Below, in pieces: positions 43,326-56,342 of a stretch of 64,000 nt of DNA. A model generated the notes under the pieces. It was not told the DNA's origin. It ran no database searches and saw only the letters and a list, made by a program, of their open reading frames with translations. Each line of letters begins with the position of its first letter. Position 1 is the first letter of the stretch. Made by a program: the position numbers and the translations under genes. This DNA comes from Helichrysum umbraculigerum. Lineage: Eukaryota > Streptophyta > Magnoliopsida > Asterales > Asteraceae. The DNA lies in contig CATIUR010000005.1 in the NCBI GenBank assembly GCA_949592205.1, forward strand, positions 128,359,277-128,423,276. Reading direction: 5' to 3'.

Positions 43326-44122
43326 CATGTGATTTAATATGTTATATGAACTTTATGTGTAATTAGTGACTAATATTATTTCATATGTGAATAACTTGTT
43401 ATTATTCAGTAATATAATTTATGATAATTATTTTTACATGATGACATTTTGTGTTTATTGTTGCTATTTAAAATTGATATACGATCACAGTTATAATTAT
43501 GTGCGATTAATTTCATCACATGTGATTTTTAATTTTTTTTTTATCTTGGTTTCTAAATCATTAATAATATTATTCACTTATGATTTATGAATTATTTTAT
43601 TTATAATATGTTTATTCACATAATTACATGCATGTGATTATAATTGAGATCGAGTTTTAGTTTACATATGATTACAACTATAATCACATGTGATTTAACC
43701 TATAACAATAGTATTTGTAATCATATGTGATTATAGTTTTCATCACATTTAGTTCTACTTGAATCACATGTGATTAAATGTTATGATTTCAAATCTTTAA
43801 ATTTTGTAATTACATGCGATTATAATTGTAATCAGATATGATTAAAAATTCAAGGGGTTTACATTTCACCATATATAATCACTTGGGATTAAAACACTAA
43901 AAAGTAATCACATGTGATTATTGATTGACGATATCTATTATCACGTGTGATTATATTTGTAATCACATGTGATTACTGATTATTGACAACTATTATCACG
44001 TGTGATTATATTTGTAATCACATGTGATTACTGATTAACGATATCTATTATCACGTGTGATTATATTTGTAATCACATGTGATCACTGATTGTCAACAAC
44101 TATTATCACATGTGATTATAAT
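43318..44122. repeat. array of AATCACATGTGATT palindromes with a 55-bp tandem core
   Basis: About a dozen AATCACATGTGATT palindromes and close variants (TCATATGTGA, TCACGTGTGA) in 800 bp. From about 43903 they fall into a regular 55-bp period: TCACGTGTGA at 43941, 43996 and 44051 and the related TCACATGTGA at 44106, each followed by AATCACATGTGATT. Each unit thus has one CACGTG-type and one CACATG-type E-box palindrome. No coding capacity. Confidence 0.9.
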
Positions 44123-46284
44123 GAAAAAAAACATTTGATTTTTACAATGCATTTTTTAATACACACAACCCATAATTACATTTTTAATGTATAGTATACA
44201 AAATGGCAAGCAATTTTATGAAAATGCAAAAAAAATACATATAAAAGAAATAGAAAGCAACAAACTAGATTCACAAACACGTTTCACTACATGTGTCTCC
44301 CAAATCCCAACTACCAGCTATGTGATCCAGTGGAGAAACACATATATGAGATCATAGGAAAATTGACATAACACAAACAATACCACACAATTCGTACACT
44401 AACATTATCCCACCCTTGTAAAAAATTAAAAAAATAAAACACCAAAACTACCAACCCAAAATAATTTAGTTATATACCAAATTAGCTCAACCCCCAACAA
44501 ACAGAGAACAAGAACGTTTTTAATTTACTGGGTCCAATCATCATCACCAGTAGCAATTTCAGTATCAAATCACATATTTCTTCAATCACATGCATCGGAG
44601 CTCCAAACAATTATCCGAACAGGTGGACCGACCCACAAATTTTTTTTTTAAAAAAACTTCGAGATCTACCGATGGAGCCCCGACAATCCAACTTAACTCA
44701 AAATTAACAAAACCAGATATAACATCAAAGACAACTCCGGCCACGGCTGATTACGGTGAGGACGTGAGCAGGGTAACCGACGGAAACAATGGTGTTGTTC
44801 TTGGTCGTACCATTTTGATTTGTTATTAGTAGTAGTAGTTATAATTATGGTTTTGTTTTCAGTGGGGATTTGAGATATACAAAAGTAGATGGGTATTTTT
44901 ACATTTTGTTTCTATTGAATTGATAGACGATGGTCCCCACTAAAGTTGAATTGAATGAATAATCAGTGTATATTGAAAATACGAATATACCCCTCCGCCC
45001 AAATTTTAAGTGTCAGCTAAAGTTAAATTAGAATATAAATTGAATTAATCTGCACCATTGATCAATTTGATCTAAGGGTGGAGATGTGTTCCTTCATTCT
45101 TCATTTATTTAGGAGTCTTAAATGAACTTTCCTCATAATAATAAATGTTTAATTGCCTATAATCATTGCATACTTTTCATTTTATCACTTTAAAACCAAT
45201 TTACTTTTTGTAATTGGGTAACTATGACATGACTAGAAATTTTCGTACTTGAAATCTAAATCAGACGTTCCTAACAAACAAATAAAAAATATTATGACCC
45301 GTATAAATGAACGAGACATTACAAACACTATAAAGTATCGAGAACCAAAAAGTATAAATACCACGGTGTAAAATAAAACAGTCGAAAGTATTTTGGGCTA
45401 ATCAATCCCTTGAACTGTACGTGTACAAGGATCTATGATCATGTATGTCTAAAACTATTCCACATAAATCCTACATTAAGATTGATTAATATTTTAATAT
45501 TACACAATAACACAAAATAATGGCAAATGATATTTCCACCAACAAAAATGATACTTCCACCAAAACTGTGCAGTAAGCAGTTATATCATATACATAAACA
45601 TTTGTACCTAATGGTGGATCTATCATTTTTAATGTTGGAAATATTACTGCCCCAAAATAATTGATAACACAAAGGTTTATGTTGGTAAGTTCCACATGTG
45701 AAAGCTTTAACTCTTACGCTTAATAGTAGTCATTAAATAAAATAGAGTATAAACCACTATGAACTATAGATTTCAATGGATCGGATATGGATCAGGTGAC
45801 GTCATATTCATATCGATATCTATTTATTTTTCTTCATCCATATCCGTGTCCATATTCATTAAATTTTCAAATCATCCAACCAAAACTATATCCGCTGGAT
45901 GGAACAGGTTAATGGATATCCGCTAAATATTAAGAATATCATTAAACATTGTGATAATCTCGACATAATTTGTTACGAAATATTCATAAAATATAGTTTA
46001 TGAAGAAATATAACAACTTGTATGTTGTCTATTGTTTAAATAGACATATTTTGATCGTTGTTTATTATCGGTTAGTAACCTCCTAGGTATAGATTGAATC
46101 AAATTTAGTTTCACGGTGTTAACCTATAAATACGGATGTAAAAATTGTGATTTCCAAAAAATAAATGATGAAAAAATAAATATTTGTTAGGGATATTAAA
46201 ATATAAGAACGAAACATATAAATAATTCTAATATTATAGAATGCCTAAGTAACAGAGTACGTATACATTCATATCCATGTTACC
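44123..46284. other. intergenic; hAT-like fragment at 45770-45925
   Basis: No gene is supported. At 45770-45925, GGATCGGATATGGATC...ATATCCGCTGGATGG matches the degenerate element at 26601-27205. A (TAG)n run at 44826-44838 is short. Confidence 0.4.
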
Positions 46285-46445
46285 AATTGGGCATATCTCA
46301 AGTGATACTGCTAGTGCATACGCTGAGGTCTCACATTTATAACCTATAGGTCAGGGGTTCGAATATGTTCTTTAGCACATACGGGTGATTTGTGGACATG
46401 TGATTTATCTGGCGTTGATGCTCCTTATGGATGAAACAGACGCAT
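46285..46445 (+). mobile_element. tRNA-derived SINE, second copy of the 29323 family
   Basis: Same order as 29323-29520: GGGCATA, a tRNA-like head with GGGGTTCGAATATG as B box, then TTTAGCACATACGGGTGATTTGTGGAC and GATGCTCCTTATGGATGA. About 80% similar by eye. The tail is replaced by other sequence. Confidence 0.75.
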
Positions 46446-46557
46446 ATCGTAAAATATGGTACGAAAAATTACAATTTTTAAAATTTTTTTTTTCATATCC
46501 ATGTTTGTATAAATTGTACTTTTTTGAAAAATGTACTTGCGTATGTATGGTCCATTT

Positions 46558-46558
<1 letters not shown>

Positions 46559-46630
<72 letters not shown>

Positions 46631-46638
46631 TATTATTA
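46559..46638. repeat. (ATT)n microsatellite
   Basis: About 80 bp of ATT units, only a few interruptions. Confidence 0.95.
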
Positions 46639-46674
46639 CTAGATAAAAGACCCGCGAAAACACGGGTGTGTCTA

Positions 46675-46677
<3 letters not shown>
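46639..46677 (-). mobile_element. Helitron-like 3' terminus
   Basis: Minus strand CCCGTGTTTTCGCGGG hairpin, then eight bases and CTAG (46639-46642) next to host T. Same type as at 32115 and 37290. The rest of the element was not delimited. Confidence 0.5.

Positions 46678-46749
<72 letters not shown>
46678..46749. repeat. (TA)n microsatellite
   Basis: About 72 bp of TA units directly inside the Helitron-like end. Confidence 0.95.
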
Positions 46750-46754
<5 letters not shown>

Positions 46755-47677
46755 TGAGTGAAATCATTAAGATTGGAGAAATATGTATCAAGAAATCATA
46801 TTGTATTATTAATATTTTTTTAGTGGTGTACGAAATGAGTATTGTTAATAGGTGTTTTTATTGGTTTTTAATTTTATGATTGTACTTTTGATAGAATGTA
46901 TATAAATTGTCAATTTATATTGTATTTAAACGAATGGACTAAATAATGGTTGGGTCATGTATGGATAACTATAGTAGAATAAATTGGTTAATTAATTGAA
47001 AATAAATTAAATCGAATCTTTGAATAATTGGAGTCCATTAATCTCATCGCATTCTATACGTCACACTATCAACTTATTTACTTATGAATCAATTGATTGG
47101 GTGATGTTTGTAACAACCGGCAAACTAGGACTAGAATTAGTGTCTAATTCTTTGTTAATACATGTAATTAGTTCTGTGTTAGGCTAATTTATGTATCGGA
47201 TTATATATTGGTAAATATATACAACTTTGCGATTTGATTTAAATCGTACGCGACTTAAATAGAACGAAATTCTATTCAATTTAATACGGACGTTGGTGAC
47301 CAATTTTATTAAATAACATTGTTATGTCAAAAATATTATTAATAATATTTCGTATTCATTCGTATTGTACAATCAGAAAGTTACACAATTTAAAATATTA
47401 AAACGCGCAACTAAATAAATTAACGTACATTTTATAACTCAAATATAAATTGTAAAATATTTAAATAAAATCTCACGTAATAATTTGTATTTTTAAAACG
47501 TACATTTAATATTTAAAATAATTATTTACGATTAAACGACGGAGCAAACGAACACCGCACGGGGAGCGGGGACTGGAAAATGGGAGGATAACCTCCCATT
47601 CCCCACCTTTTCTTTTCATTTTCATTTTCTATTCTCTCTCTCTCTCTTTCTTTTACTCTCAATCACCAAACCACATT

Positions 47678-49594
47678 TTTAACACCCCTCGTTTAAATAT
47701 AAACAATAATATAATATTTGCGACTCGGAAGCGTATATTTAAAACATACTATCAATGTACTCAAAATGTCAATAAACTTTTTCAAGTTTAATACATGACA
47801 TTTCAACAAACTCGGTGTTATATAATTCAAAACATTTCTTTAGTTATCAAAATAACATCAGAGTAAAAGCCTGTCAAACATTCCATCCAGTCCAACAACC
47901 TCCTGCCCAATATGTCCCATCTATTTTAACCTGCAGGAAGAACTGTGGTGGGGTTAGCATAAAGCTAAGTGAGTGAACCAATAACAACAGTCCAACTTAG
48001 CATAACAATCTGTTTACATCAAATAACAATAAACATAAAATCAATCATTCACTCGACATCCAATCAATGTCAAGCTACACCTATCAATCATTATCAATCG
48101 TCATGAGGACCGGTGGCTCCTGAGATACCCTAATACCGGTTTGGTACTCAGGGAACCCTTATCAATCATCTGTATTGGCCTATACAGAATTACCGGTAAC
48201 CAGTTGTTAATCACACACGACCTAGATCTCCAAACCAACATTTCAAGTTTCAAGATCTCCTGTCGTCTACAATAACAACCAAGTCCAACTGTCAAATCAA
48301 GTTGACCTCAGAATCTTACATACTAGCTCCAACAGCCAAGTAAGCAAACCACCTAACTAACATGGCAAGTTATCTCAACATATGCATCCTATCAAAGTAA
48401 TACTATAAATTACTTGTTGTAAATCAAATCATTACAACTAAATCACACTGAGGTTACAGATCCACTCACCGACTACCTCAGGCCTCCACTCAGTAGTCTA
48501 ATATCACTGAGCCTTCTCCACATCTGAGAATCAACAAATCAAATATAAGTTAGTAATCCATATCAATATACTAAACTTATATTAACCATTTACATTAAGA
48601 ACTTAACATAATCTACATCAAGATTACTAGTTCCTAATTATACACTAATGATTTACAACATAATCATTATCATATATTAATATATATTAATTAGCAATCA
48701 CATTACTTATTAACAAACAAACAAGAAATGTGATAACAGCCAACCAAGCCGCCGGATTCCCTCAGAAGCCGCCGGCTTCCCACAAAACAACCTGAATCCG
48801 CCGGATTCCCTGAATCCGATCGGATTCCCCAACTTTTACTGAATCCGCCGGATTCCCGCGAATCCGACCGGATTCCCTCATTTCTGCCGGAATCCGCCGG
48901 ATTCCCTTGAATCCGCCGGATTCCCCCGTCGTTCCAGCCCTGTTCGTGCTGATCAAACCCTAACTCACGGGTTTTATACCCAAAACCTCAAAAACACGAT
49001 TTCTAACCGTTTAAAATCATAAATATCATTACATAATCAATATGTAATACTTATAACATGGTTTATAACATCCAAATCACTTAAATCATCAATTTACCCA
49101 AATTCAATCAAAATCAAATTCTTAATTACTCAAGAACACTTACTGATTGAAGAATCTATCGATGGTAATCTGATGATTAGGAAGTTTCACGAGAATCACA
49201 ACTTCCTGATTTGATTTCTGGATTGATTTGGAGGTTTTCAGAGAGTTTCTGTGAATTTTTGGAATGAAAATGAATAACTTCCTAAAAAGGAAAGTTATAT
49301 AAATAGAAACTTAAGTCGGTTCCTCAACCGACCTTCTATTATACGGGTATAATTTAATACCCCATCTCAATCTATTGCCTGGAACCCGAAAACCATTTAC
49401 GAGTCCAAACATTTTATTGTACCGTCAACTATATTAATTTACAACAATTAATAATTCACTTATCACATTGGAATATTCGACTCCTATTCCAATTATTTCA
49501 CTAATTCAAACAATATTATTTCCAAACACATTTAAATACTAATTTAAATCAAGAAATAATATAACACAACTAGGTCCATTTCGAGGATGTTACA
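47678..49594 (-). repeat. 3' LTR of the LARD
   Basis: 1,917 bp. Sense strand starts TGTAACATCCTCG at 49594. Contains the GAATCCG palindrome array at 48750-48927. Small ORFs inside (for example 48101-48295 and 48762-48956) are duplicated exactly in the other LTR and have no recognisable protein features. Confidence 0.95.
48750..48927. repeat. GAATCCG-C-CGGATTC palindrome array (3' LTR copy)
   Basis: Eight consecutive sites of a 15-16 bp palindrome followed by CCC. Four are GAATCCGCCGGATTC. Others keep symmetry with altered centre (GAATCCGATCGGATTC, GAATCCGACCGGATTC) or with both arms changed (GAAGCCGCCGGCTTC). Confidence 0.95.
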
Positions 49595-49612
49595 ACTCTC
49601 TCCCCCTTAAAG
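49595..49612 (-). promoter_or_regulatory. polypurine tract of the LARD
   Basis: Sense CTTTAAGGGGGAGAGAGT directly precedes TGTAACATCC of the 3' LTR. Sense GACGAAATCT just upstream is also typical of chromovirus 3' ends. Confidence 0.9.
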
Positions 49613-52600
49613 AGATTTCGTCCCCGAAATCTAACCTCAATCAATCTAACTATTGTGATATAATCACATATATCTTAATATACATTTGTCCTCAATAGCA
49701 ACTTACAACTATACTTAGACTGTTTGAATTCTTTCCACATGCACATATCCAAATGTACATGCTTCTGTCTTTTCCTACTTACACATACAGTGCGTCTAAT
49801 CAATATCATCAATCAGATATATCTTATAGACAAACACTTACTTTAACAAGTGAATCCTACAATCACTTAAACAACAAGTGAAACCTAACATCACTTAATA
49901 GGTCTATACAACCAGAAATTAGCAATGTGCTAAAATCTTTAACCTATTCTCACTATTCATCTCTGTTAACAATAAAACAGCAATCCCATTGTCACAACAG
50001 TGGTTATTAAACCACAATGTACCTAGCAACATTTAAATATAATTCAGCTCACGACCAACAATCAATCTAATATACAGATAACAATTTCAAATCTCTACTA
50101 TCAAAGATTTAAAATCCAATTCTAGGTCAACTTTTCATCCAAAAGTTTCATACTCTTTTGAATACCCTATCATATTCACATATCATTTCAATCATATGAA
50201 ATCCTTTACTTAAAAGTAATCCAGATTCATATCACCTTAATAAGTACAGCAGAGGTCAACTCAGTAGGTAAAACCACAATCAACAAGTACTTTGCTCAAT
50301 CAACAAAAGTATCACAATCAATCTTACCTACAATCAACCAACCTCTACATTGACTTATTTCTGTTTGTAACTTCTTTCATTACAACCTATTAATTGTCGA
50401 CAACAACAAGGTCAACAACAACAACTGTCCAAACAATAATCACAACACTAGTGATTATACATTCCAGTACGTCTATCCATACTTACTATATATCTCCAAA
50501 GTTTTAACTAACCATCAAGTTAGAATTTGTATATTACTTAAACTGGTAAGACATCAAAATCTATTCTTAGCAACCAGTTATTTCAACTCAACCTTACAAT
50601 CATAAACTACTAATCACAAGCAATTAGAAGTTATACAACTTTAATCACATAATCACTTAGTACCACATTCCATCAATCTAGCAACTAAGTCAATCCTAAT
50701 CAACATTATGATACCACAATTCAAGTATCACAATATCACAATGTGCTACTCTACAACACATTTCAACAAAATCTACATCCAGTTAATCACAATTAACTAA
50801 CCTCCACATGTCTTATGGCACATTTTAATTCAATCTATTAAAACTTATCATGCCATTTATTATCATGTATACTACACATATATACTTACACAATTTCAGG
50901 TACTCTCTTAAATGGACATGTACACATCAATTCCATTTCATTCTATACACTAGGCCATTCAGACGGGTAAAGTCTTTACCAAGCCTTCTCAGTACTACTA
51001 GTCATCACATATCCATACCACAGGACATGGAACAATTACCAATCAGCAATTCTATGTTTCACTTATATACATACCACTTAGTATATAACTTAAACAATTT
51101 AGTCCAAACTTACAAGAAAGTTTGGTGAATACAATCATCACCTACCAATTTCAAGGTTTCTCTTACTTCTTAACACTTACAATTATACATACAAAATTTC
51201 TTAAAACATGAACAACCTTCAATTCATATTCTCTCATTTTATCCAACAACGATCAACTAAACCTTTAACACAATCCAACTCCAGGTATACTTTCATATCA
51301 TACCTTACTTGGATCTAATCCCAATTTTCTACTTCATCACTTACTTCATTTGTATAAAATCAACAAATAATTAAAGAATCCATTCAATTCTTTCAATGTC
51401 TAAGTAACTCACCATGAGATACCAATCAACCTAGGCAACTAATAATAATAACCTTCAATTATTCATCATCTCACAGTCTTACCCAATCAAAGCAATCATC
51501 ACAAGCCTCATACACTGGTAAGACTTTCTTATCACAATCCTAATCAATGTGATTTAACTTACATCATTCAACAATTTATAACTGTCATATCATTCAATGA
51601 CTTCATATCTGTATAATTTTCTAACACATATTCAGTTCAAATATCATATATTTCCTAACTGAATACTTAATTATACTTAACACTATTTCAATTACTTAAT
51701 ACTAGCTTTAAGTAATAACTCAAGTCTCACAAACTTAGACCATTCATCTATCTCCTTTGGATCTTACAAGACCCATCTCAACATAATTTGACTAATCAAG
51801 GAATTCAATCATATCCCTCACAATCATAACATTACAATCTATGTTAGACTATTTCAACACACACAGTTGACTACATGTCAACTTTGATTTCAATCAACCA
51901 ATCAATAAAATCCTCTAATTGCTTTTCTCAAGTTTGACCTATCCTCAAACCAATCACAAGTAATTAATTTTATACACAATTCTCTATTCATGGTTTGACT
52001 TTCAAAGTTAACATACTATCAAGTTAACTCCCAACAAACCATTTCATCTTATATGTTCACTTTCAAACATATATTTCAAATTATTACTTTCAATAATTTC
52101 ATCAATCCTTTACTAGGACAAGGTCAACCTACATCAATCTTGACTCCATACAATCCATTTCATATTTTATGTTTACTATCGAACATAAACTTCAAATTAT
52201 TACATTCAATAATTACTAGTAGTTTCTCAAGCAAAACAATATCAACTTATCTCAACTTTGGATTCATACAAGCCAAATACAAAATAGTGACTCATTTAAA
52301 CACTATCAAATTCGCCTACATGTAATCTATCACAATCAATCACAATTACATATTTAACACAATCAAATTAATCACTTAGGTTTATCATCAAAACCTCTAT
52401 CAATGACAACTATCATTTACACTCTCACCTTTACAGTCTAAAGGTCACAGTTCTATCAACTGATTATTTTCTTATCAAAACAACTATTAAACAACTTAGC
52501 ATACCATCATGTTCCATTTCTAAAATCACATTACACTTCTTTTATTCCAAGTAGCCTCAACAAGTTCATGTGACCCAACATAATATAACAACGGTGATCA

Positions 52601-53854
52601 GGCGTTGCAAGATTATGCTCTTCACAATCCATTCTCAGGCTACTCTACATTATAATTATCAATGTGATCTATTCTCACCTCATACGTATTAAATACTTCA
52701 TGATTTCAAATCAATCATACTTCATTTAATAGTTTCTATCAGCTGATACACACTCAAAATCAGCTTACTACTTACATATTCAACCCTACATATGCAAGTC
52801 ATCTCACATACACACAATGTTCTAATTTTCAATAACTGAATTACTCAGTATATCATTTATCTGAAACCTCAAACACATGATAACTTATCATCATAGTTTC
52901 AATACTTAACACTAATCAATGTCTCTATTTACCTCAAAATTCAGGACACATCTTAATTAATTATCATTACTTTGACATATGCTTTCATATCAAGCATCAC
53001 TGTCACAACAAGCCTACTCAATCATGTTACTATAAAACATTTCATTTATTAGTTCTCAATTGACCAGAAAGATCTATCGCTTCCCAAATCAATTTCACAT
53101 GTTCATACTCTACTTGTCTCATAAACCTATCCATTCTGGTTTAGATCCAGTGTTTAACTATAGTCAACACATATCATATAGTCACATAAACACATATTTC
53201 TTCAAATAGCAGTCATTATCAAATCAAATGACACAACAGTCCTTAACAAGGATTTAGATCACACCTTGTGATCAATCCATTAACATAATACTATCAATTA
53301 TCTTGTCTCACCAATCAAGATACTCCTTAGGTTCTAACATCAATCTTGCTAAAACCTTAATCAACTCTCTGTCTACTTATTTAATCACATTTCTGCATTC
53401 TCAATTCAATCAGAAATACTAACATCAATGAGCAACAACAATTAACTCATTTAATACCTCTATTCTCATGTCAACACATAGCAATCAATAGTTGACTCAA
53501 AACTGGGGAATCATATCAGTTTGACTCAATTAACTTTACAACAAAGCTTACTCAACATAACAGAGTAAACAATTCAAGTTAATTTAAATTAACATAGGCT
53601 TATCAGAGATTACCTGGCAAATCTTAAGCCCACGAGCGTTGAGGAAACATGAAATAAACCAATCAGTTACTCATGTTCCTCCGTCTCTGCATCAAATAAC
53701 ACTTTGCAACTTGTTAAGGGTTAATACATACTCAACTAATCACTTTCTCACACATTCACTAATCAACTAAACCCGCACCCACTGGAATGTTTGACTCAAC
53801 TCAATCAAAGTTTAGGATTGAACAATCTATCATGTTCAATTCACCCAAACTATT
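49613..53854 (-). other. non-coding, strongly skewed interior of the LARD
   Basis: About 4.2 kb with no ORF above about 92 codons and no gag, protease, RT or integrase motif. The plus strand is conspicuously G-poor (around 3 G per 60 bases on sampled lines against 12-17 C), that is, the sense RNA would be C-poor and G-richer. Short phrases such as AATCAATC and CACTTA recur throughout without a fixed period. Its only visible roles are length and cis signals. Confidence 0.85.
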
Positions 53855-53866
53855 GCTCTGATACCA
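53855..53866 (-). promoter_or_regulatory. primer binding site of the LARD (tRNA-Met)
   Basis: Sense TGGTATCAGAGC, perfect match to the tRNA-Met complement, three bases inside the 5' LTR. Confidence 0.95.
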
Positions 53867-53869
53867 GCT

Positions 53870-55786
53870 TTTAACACCCCTCATTTAAATATAAACAATA
53901 ATATAATATTTGCGACTCGGAAGCGTATATTTAAAACATACTATCAATGTACTCAAAATGTCAATAAACTTTTTCAAGTTTAATACATGACATTTCAACA
54001 AACTCGGTGTTATATAATTCAAAACATTTCTTTAGTTATCAAAATAACATCAGAGTAAAAGCCTGTCAAACATTCCATCCAGTCCAACAACCTCCTGCCC
54101 AATATGTCCCATCTATTTTAACCTGCAGGAAGAACTGTGGTGGGGTTAGCATAAAGCTAAGTGAGTGAACCAATAACAACAGTCCAACTTAGCATAACAA
54201 TCTGTTTACATCAAATAACAATAAACATAAAATCAATCATTCACTCGACATCCAATCAATGTCAAGCTACACCTATCAATCATTATCAATCGTCATGAGG
54301 ACCGGTGGCTCCTGAGATACCCTAATACCGGTTTGGTACTCAGGGAACCCTTATCAATCATCTGTATTGGCCTATACAGAATTACCGGTAACCAGTTGTT
54401 AATCACACACGACCTAGATCTCCAAACCAACATTTCAAGTTTCAAGATCTCCTGTCGTCTACAATAACAACCAAGTCCAACTGTCAAATCAAGTTGACCT
54501 CAGAATCTTACATACTAGCTCCAACAGCCAAGTAAGCAAACCACCTAACTAACATGGCAAGTTATCTCAACATATGCATCCTATCAAAGTAATACTATAA
54601 ATTACTTGTTGTAAATCAAATCATTACAACTAAATCACACTGAGGTTACAGATCCACTCACCGACTACCTCAGGCCTCCACTCAGTAGTCTAATATCACT
54701 GAGCCTTCTCCACATCTGAGAATCAACAAATCAAATATAAGTTAGTAATCCATATCAATATACTAAACTTATATTAACCATTTACATTAAGAACTTAACA
54801 TAATCTACATCAAGATTACTAGTTCCTAATTATACACTAATGATTTACAACATAATCATTATCATATATTAATATATATTAATTAGCAATCACATTACTT
54901 ATTAACAAACAAACAAGAAATGTGATAACAGCCAACCAAGCCGCCGGATTCCCTCAGAAGCCGCCGGCTTCCCACAAAACAACCTGAATCCGCCGGATTC
55001 CCTGAATCCGATCGGATTCCCCAACTTTTACTGAATCCGCCGGATTCCCGCGAATCCGACCGGATTCCCTCATTTCTGCCGGAATCCGCCGGATTCCCTT
55101 GAATCCGCCGGATTCCCCCGTCGTTCCAGCCCTGTTCGTGCTGATCAAACCCTAACTCACGGGTTTTATACCCAAAACCTCAAAAACACGATTTCTAACC
55201 GTTTAAAATCATAAATATCATTACATAATCAATATGTAATACTTATAACATGGTTTATAACATCCAAATCACTTAAATCATCAATTTACCCAAATTCAAT
55301 CAAAATCAAATTCTTAATTACTCAAGAACACTTACTGATTGAAGAATCTATCGATGGTAATCTGATGATTAGGAAGTTTCACGAGAATCACAACTTCCTG
55401 ATTTGATTTCTGGATTGATTTGGAGGTTTTCAGAGAGTTTCTGTGAATTTTTGGAATGAAAATGAATAACTTCCTAAAAAGGAAAGTTATATAAATAGAA
55501 ACTTAAGTCGGTTCCTCAACCGACCTTCTATTATACGGGTATAATTTAATACCCCATCTCAATCTATTGCCTGGAACCCGAAAACCATTTACGAGTCCAA
55601 ACATTTTATTGTACCGTCAACTATATTAATTTACAACAATTAATAATTCACTTATCACATTGGAATATTCGACTCCTATTCCAATTATTTCACTAATTCA
55701 AACAATATTATTTCCAAACACATTTAAATACTAATTTAAATCAAGAAATAATATAACACAACTAGGTCCATTTCGAGGATGTTACA
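53870..55786 (-). repeat. 5' LTR of the LARD
   Basis: 1,917 bp, offset 6,192 bp from the 3' LTR with no indels noticed and one substitution seen. Its right end ...GGATGTTACA abuts the TSD ACATT. Confidence 0.95.
54942..55119. repeat. GAATCCG-C-CGGATTC palindrome array (5' LTR copy)
   Basis: Identical in order and sequence to 48750-48927, as expected from the near-identical LTRs. Confidence 0.95.
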
Positions 55787-56076
55787 ACATTCATCACACA
55801 AAATCGCAAAATAACACCACGAAACATCGCCGAATCATACCACTCGTTTGGAGAAAAGTGACCACGGCAACACGATCTATATTCCTATCTTTTCGGATTT
55901 CTCATCCGACACTTTGTAAGTTTCCGACAAATCCCGACATCTCTCGTTTTTGATCATTTTTACTAGTTTGTAGTTTAAATAGGCTTATTATGTTCATATA
56001 AGGGTTGGGTAAAAGATTTGGACCGAACGGAAACCGGAAAACTCATTTTCGGCACATTTTCCGGCTAACAGACCGC

Positions 56077-56342
56077 TACGTCGCACCTGGCCAGGGGCCT
56101 CTGCGACGTCGCGACCTACGTCGCATAAAAACCTCAACGTCGCACTAGCGACGCAGCCTATTACGTCGCATTAACTTGCGGACGTCGCACATAGCGACGT
56201 AGACTTTAACGTCGCAAACTGAACCCACGTCGCATTAGCGACGTCGCCCCCTACGTCGCATTGATTTGCGAAGGTCGCATTATGCGACGTACCTGCCTAC
56301 GTCGCACCTTACGTCGCTTGCAACGTCGCATGCTACGTCGCA
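56077..56342 (+). repeat. ACGTCGC array in the second solo LTR
   Basis: I count fourteen ACGTCGC in about 265 bp, plus several GCGACGT, some joined into the 12-bp palindrome-like TGCGACGTCGCG. The array starts right after TTTTCCGGCTAACAG, the equivalent of TTTTCGG...CCGGCGAACAG that precedes the GTGTCGC array in the first solo LTR, so the two arrays are positional homologues. Confidence 0.95.

Larger units (their letters stand above)
47678..55786 (-). mobile_element. young non-autonomous LTR retrotransposon (LARD-like), 8.1 kb
   Basis: Two 1,917-bp LTRs (47678-49594 and 53870-55786) in direct orientation at a constant offset of 6,192 bp, exact TSD ACATT (47673-47677; 55787-55791), PBS and PPT in the positions expected for a minus-strand element, and a 4,275-bp interior without coding capacity. 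By eye the LTRs differ at one site (CCTCG versus CCTCA near the inner-left end), so insertion is very recent. The TGTAACATCC LTR start and AAGGGGGAGAGAGT PPT suggest derivation from a Tekay-like gypsy chromovirus. Mobilisation must have been in trans by an autonomous partner. Confidence 0.95.

Noticed and set aside
44525..44569. C-terminal exon on the minus strand (FDTEIATGDDDWTQ)
   Set aside because: Attractive peptide, but it is preceded by a stop with no convincing splice acceptor and no upstream exon.
46385..46761. ORFs ending in poly-Tyr or poly-Leu and IYIY
   Set aside because: Translations of (ATT)n and (TA)n microsatellites.
48101..48295. 64-codon ORF found twice (also at 54293-54487)
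   Set aside because: Exact duplication only reflects LTR identity. No protein features.
48762..48956. 64-codon ORF with GIRRI repeats (also at 54954-55148)
   Set aside because: It is the translation of the GAATCCG palindrome array.
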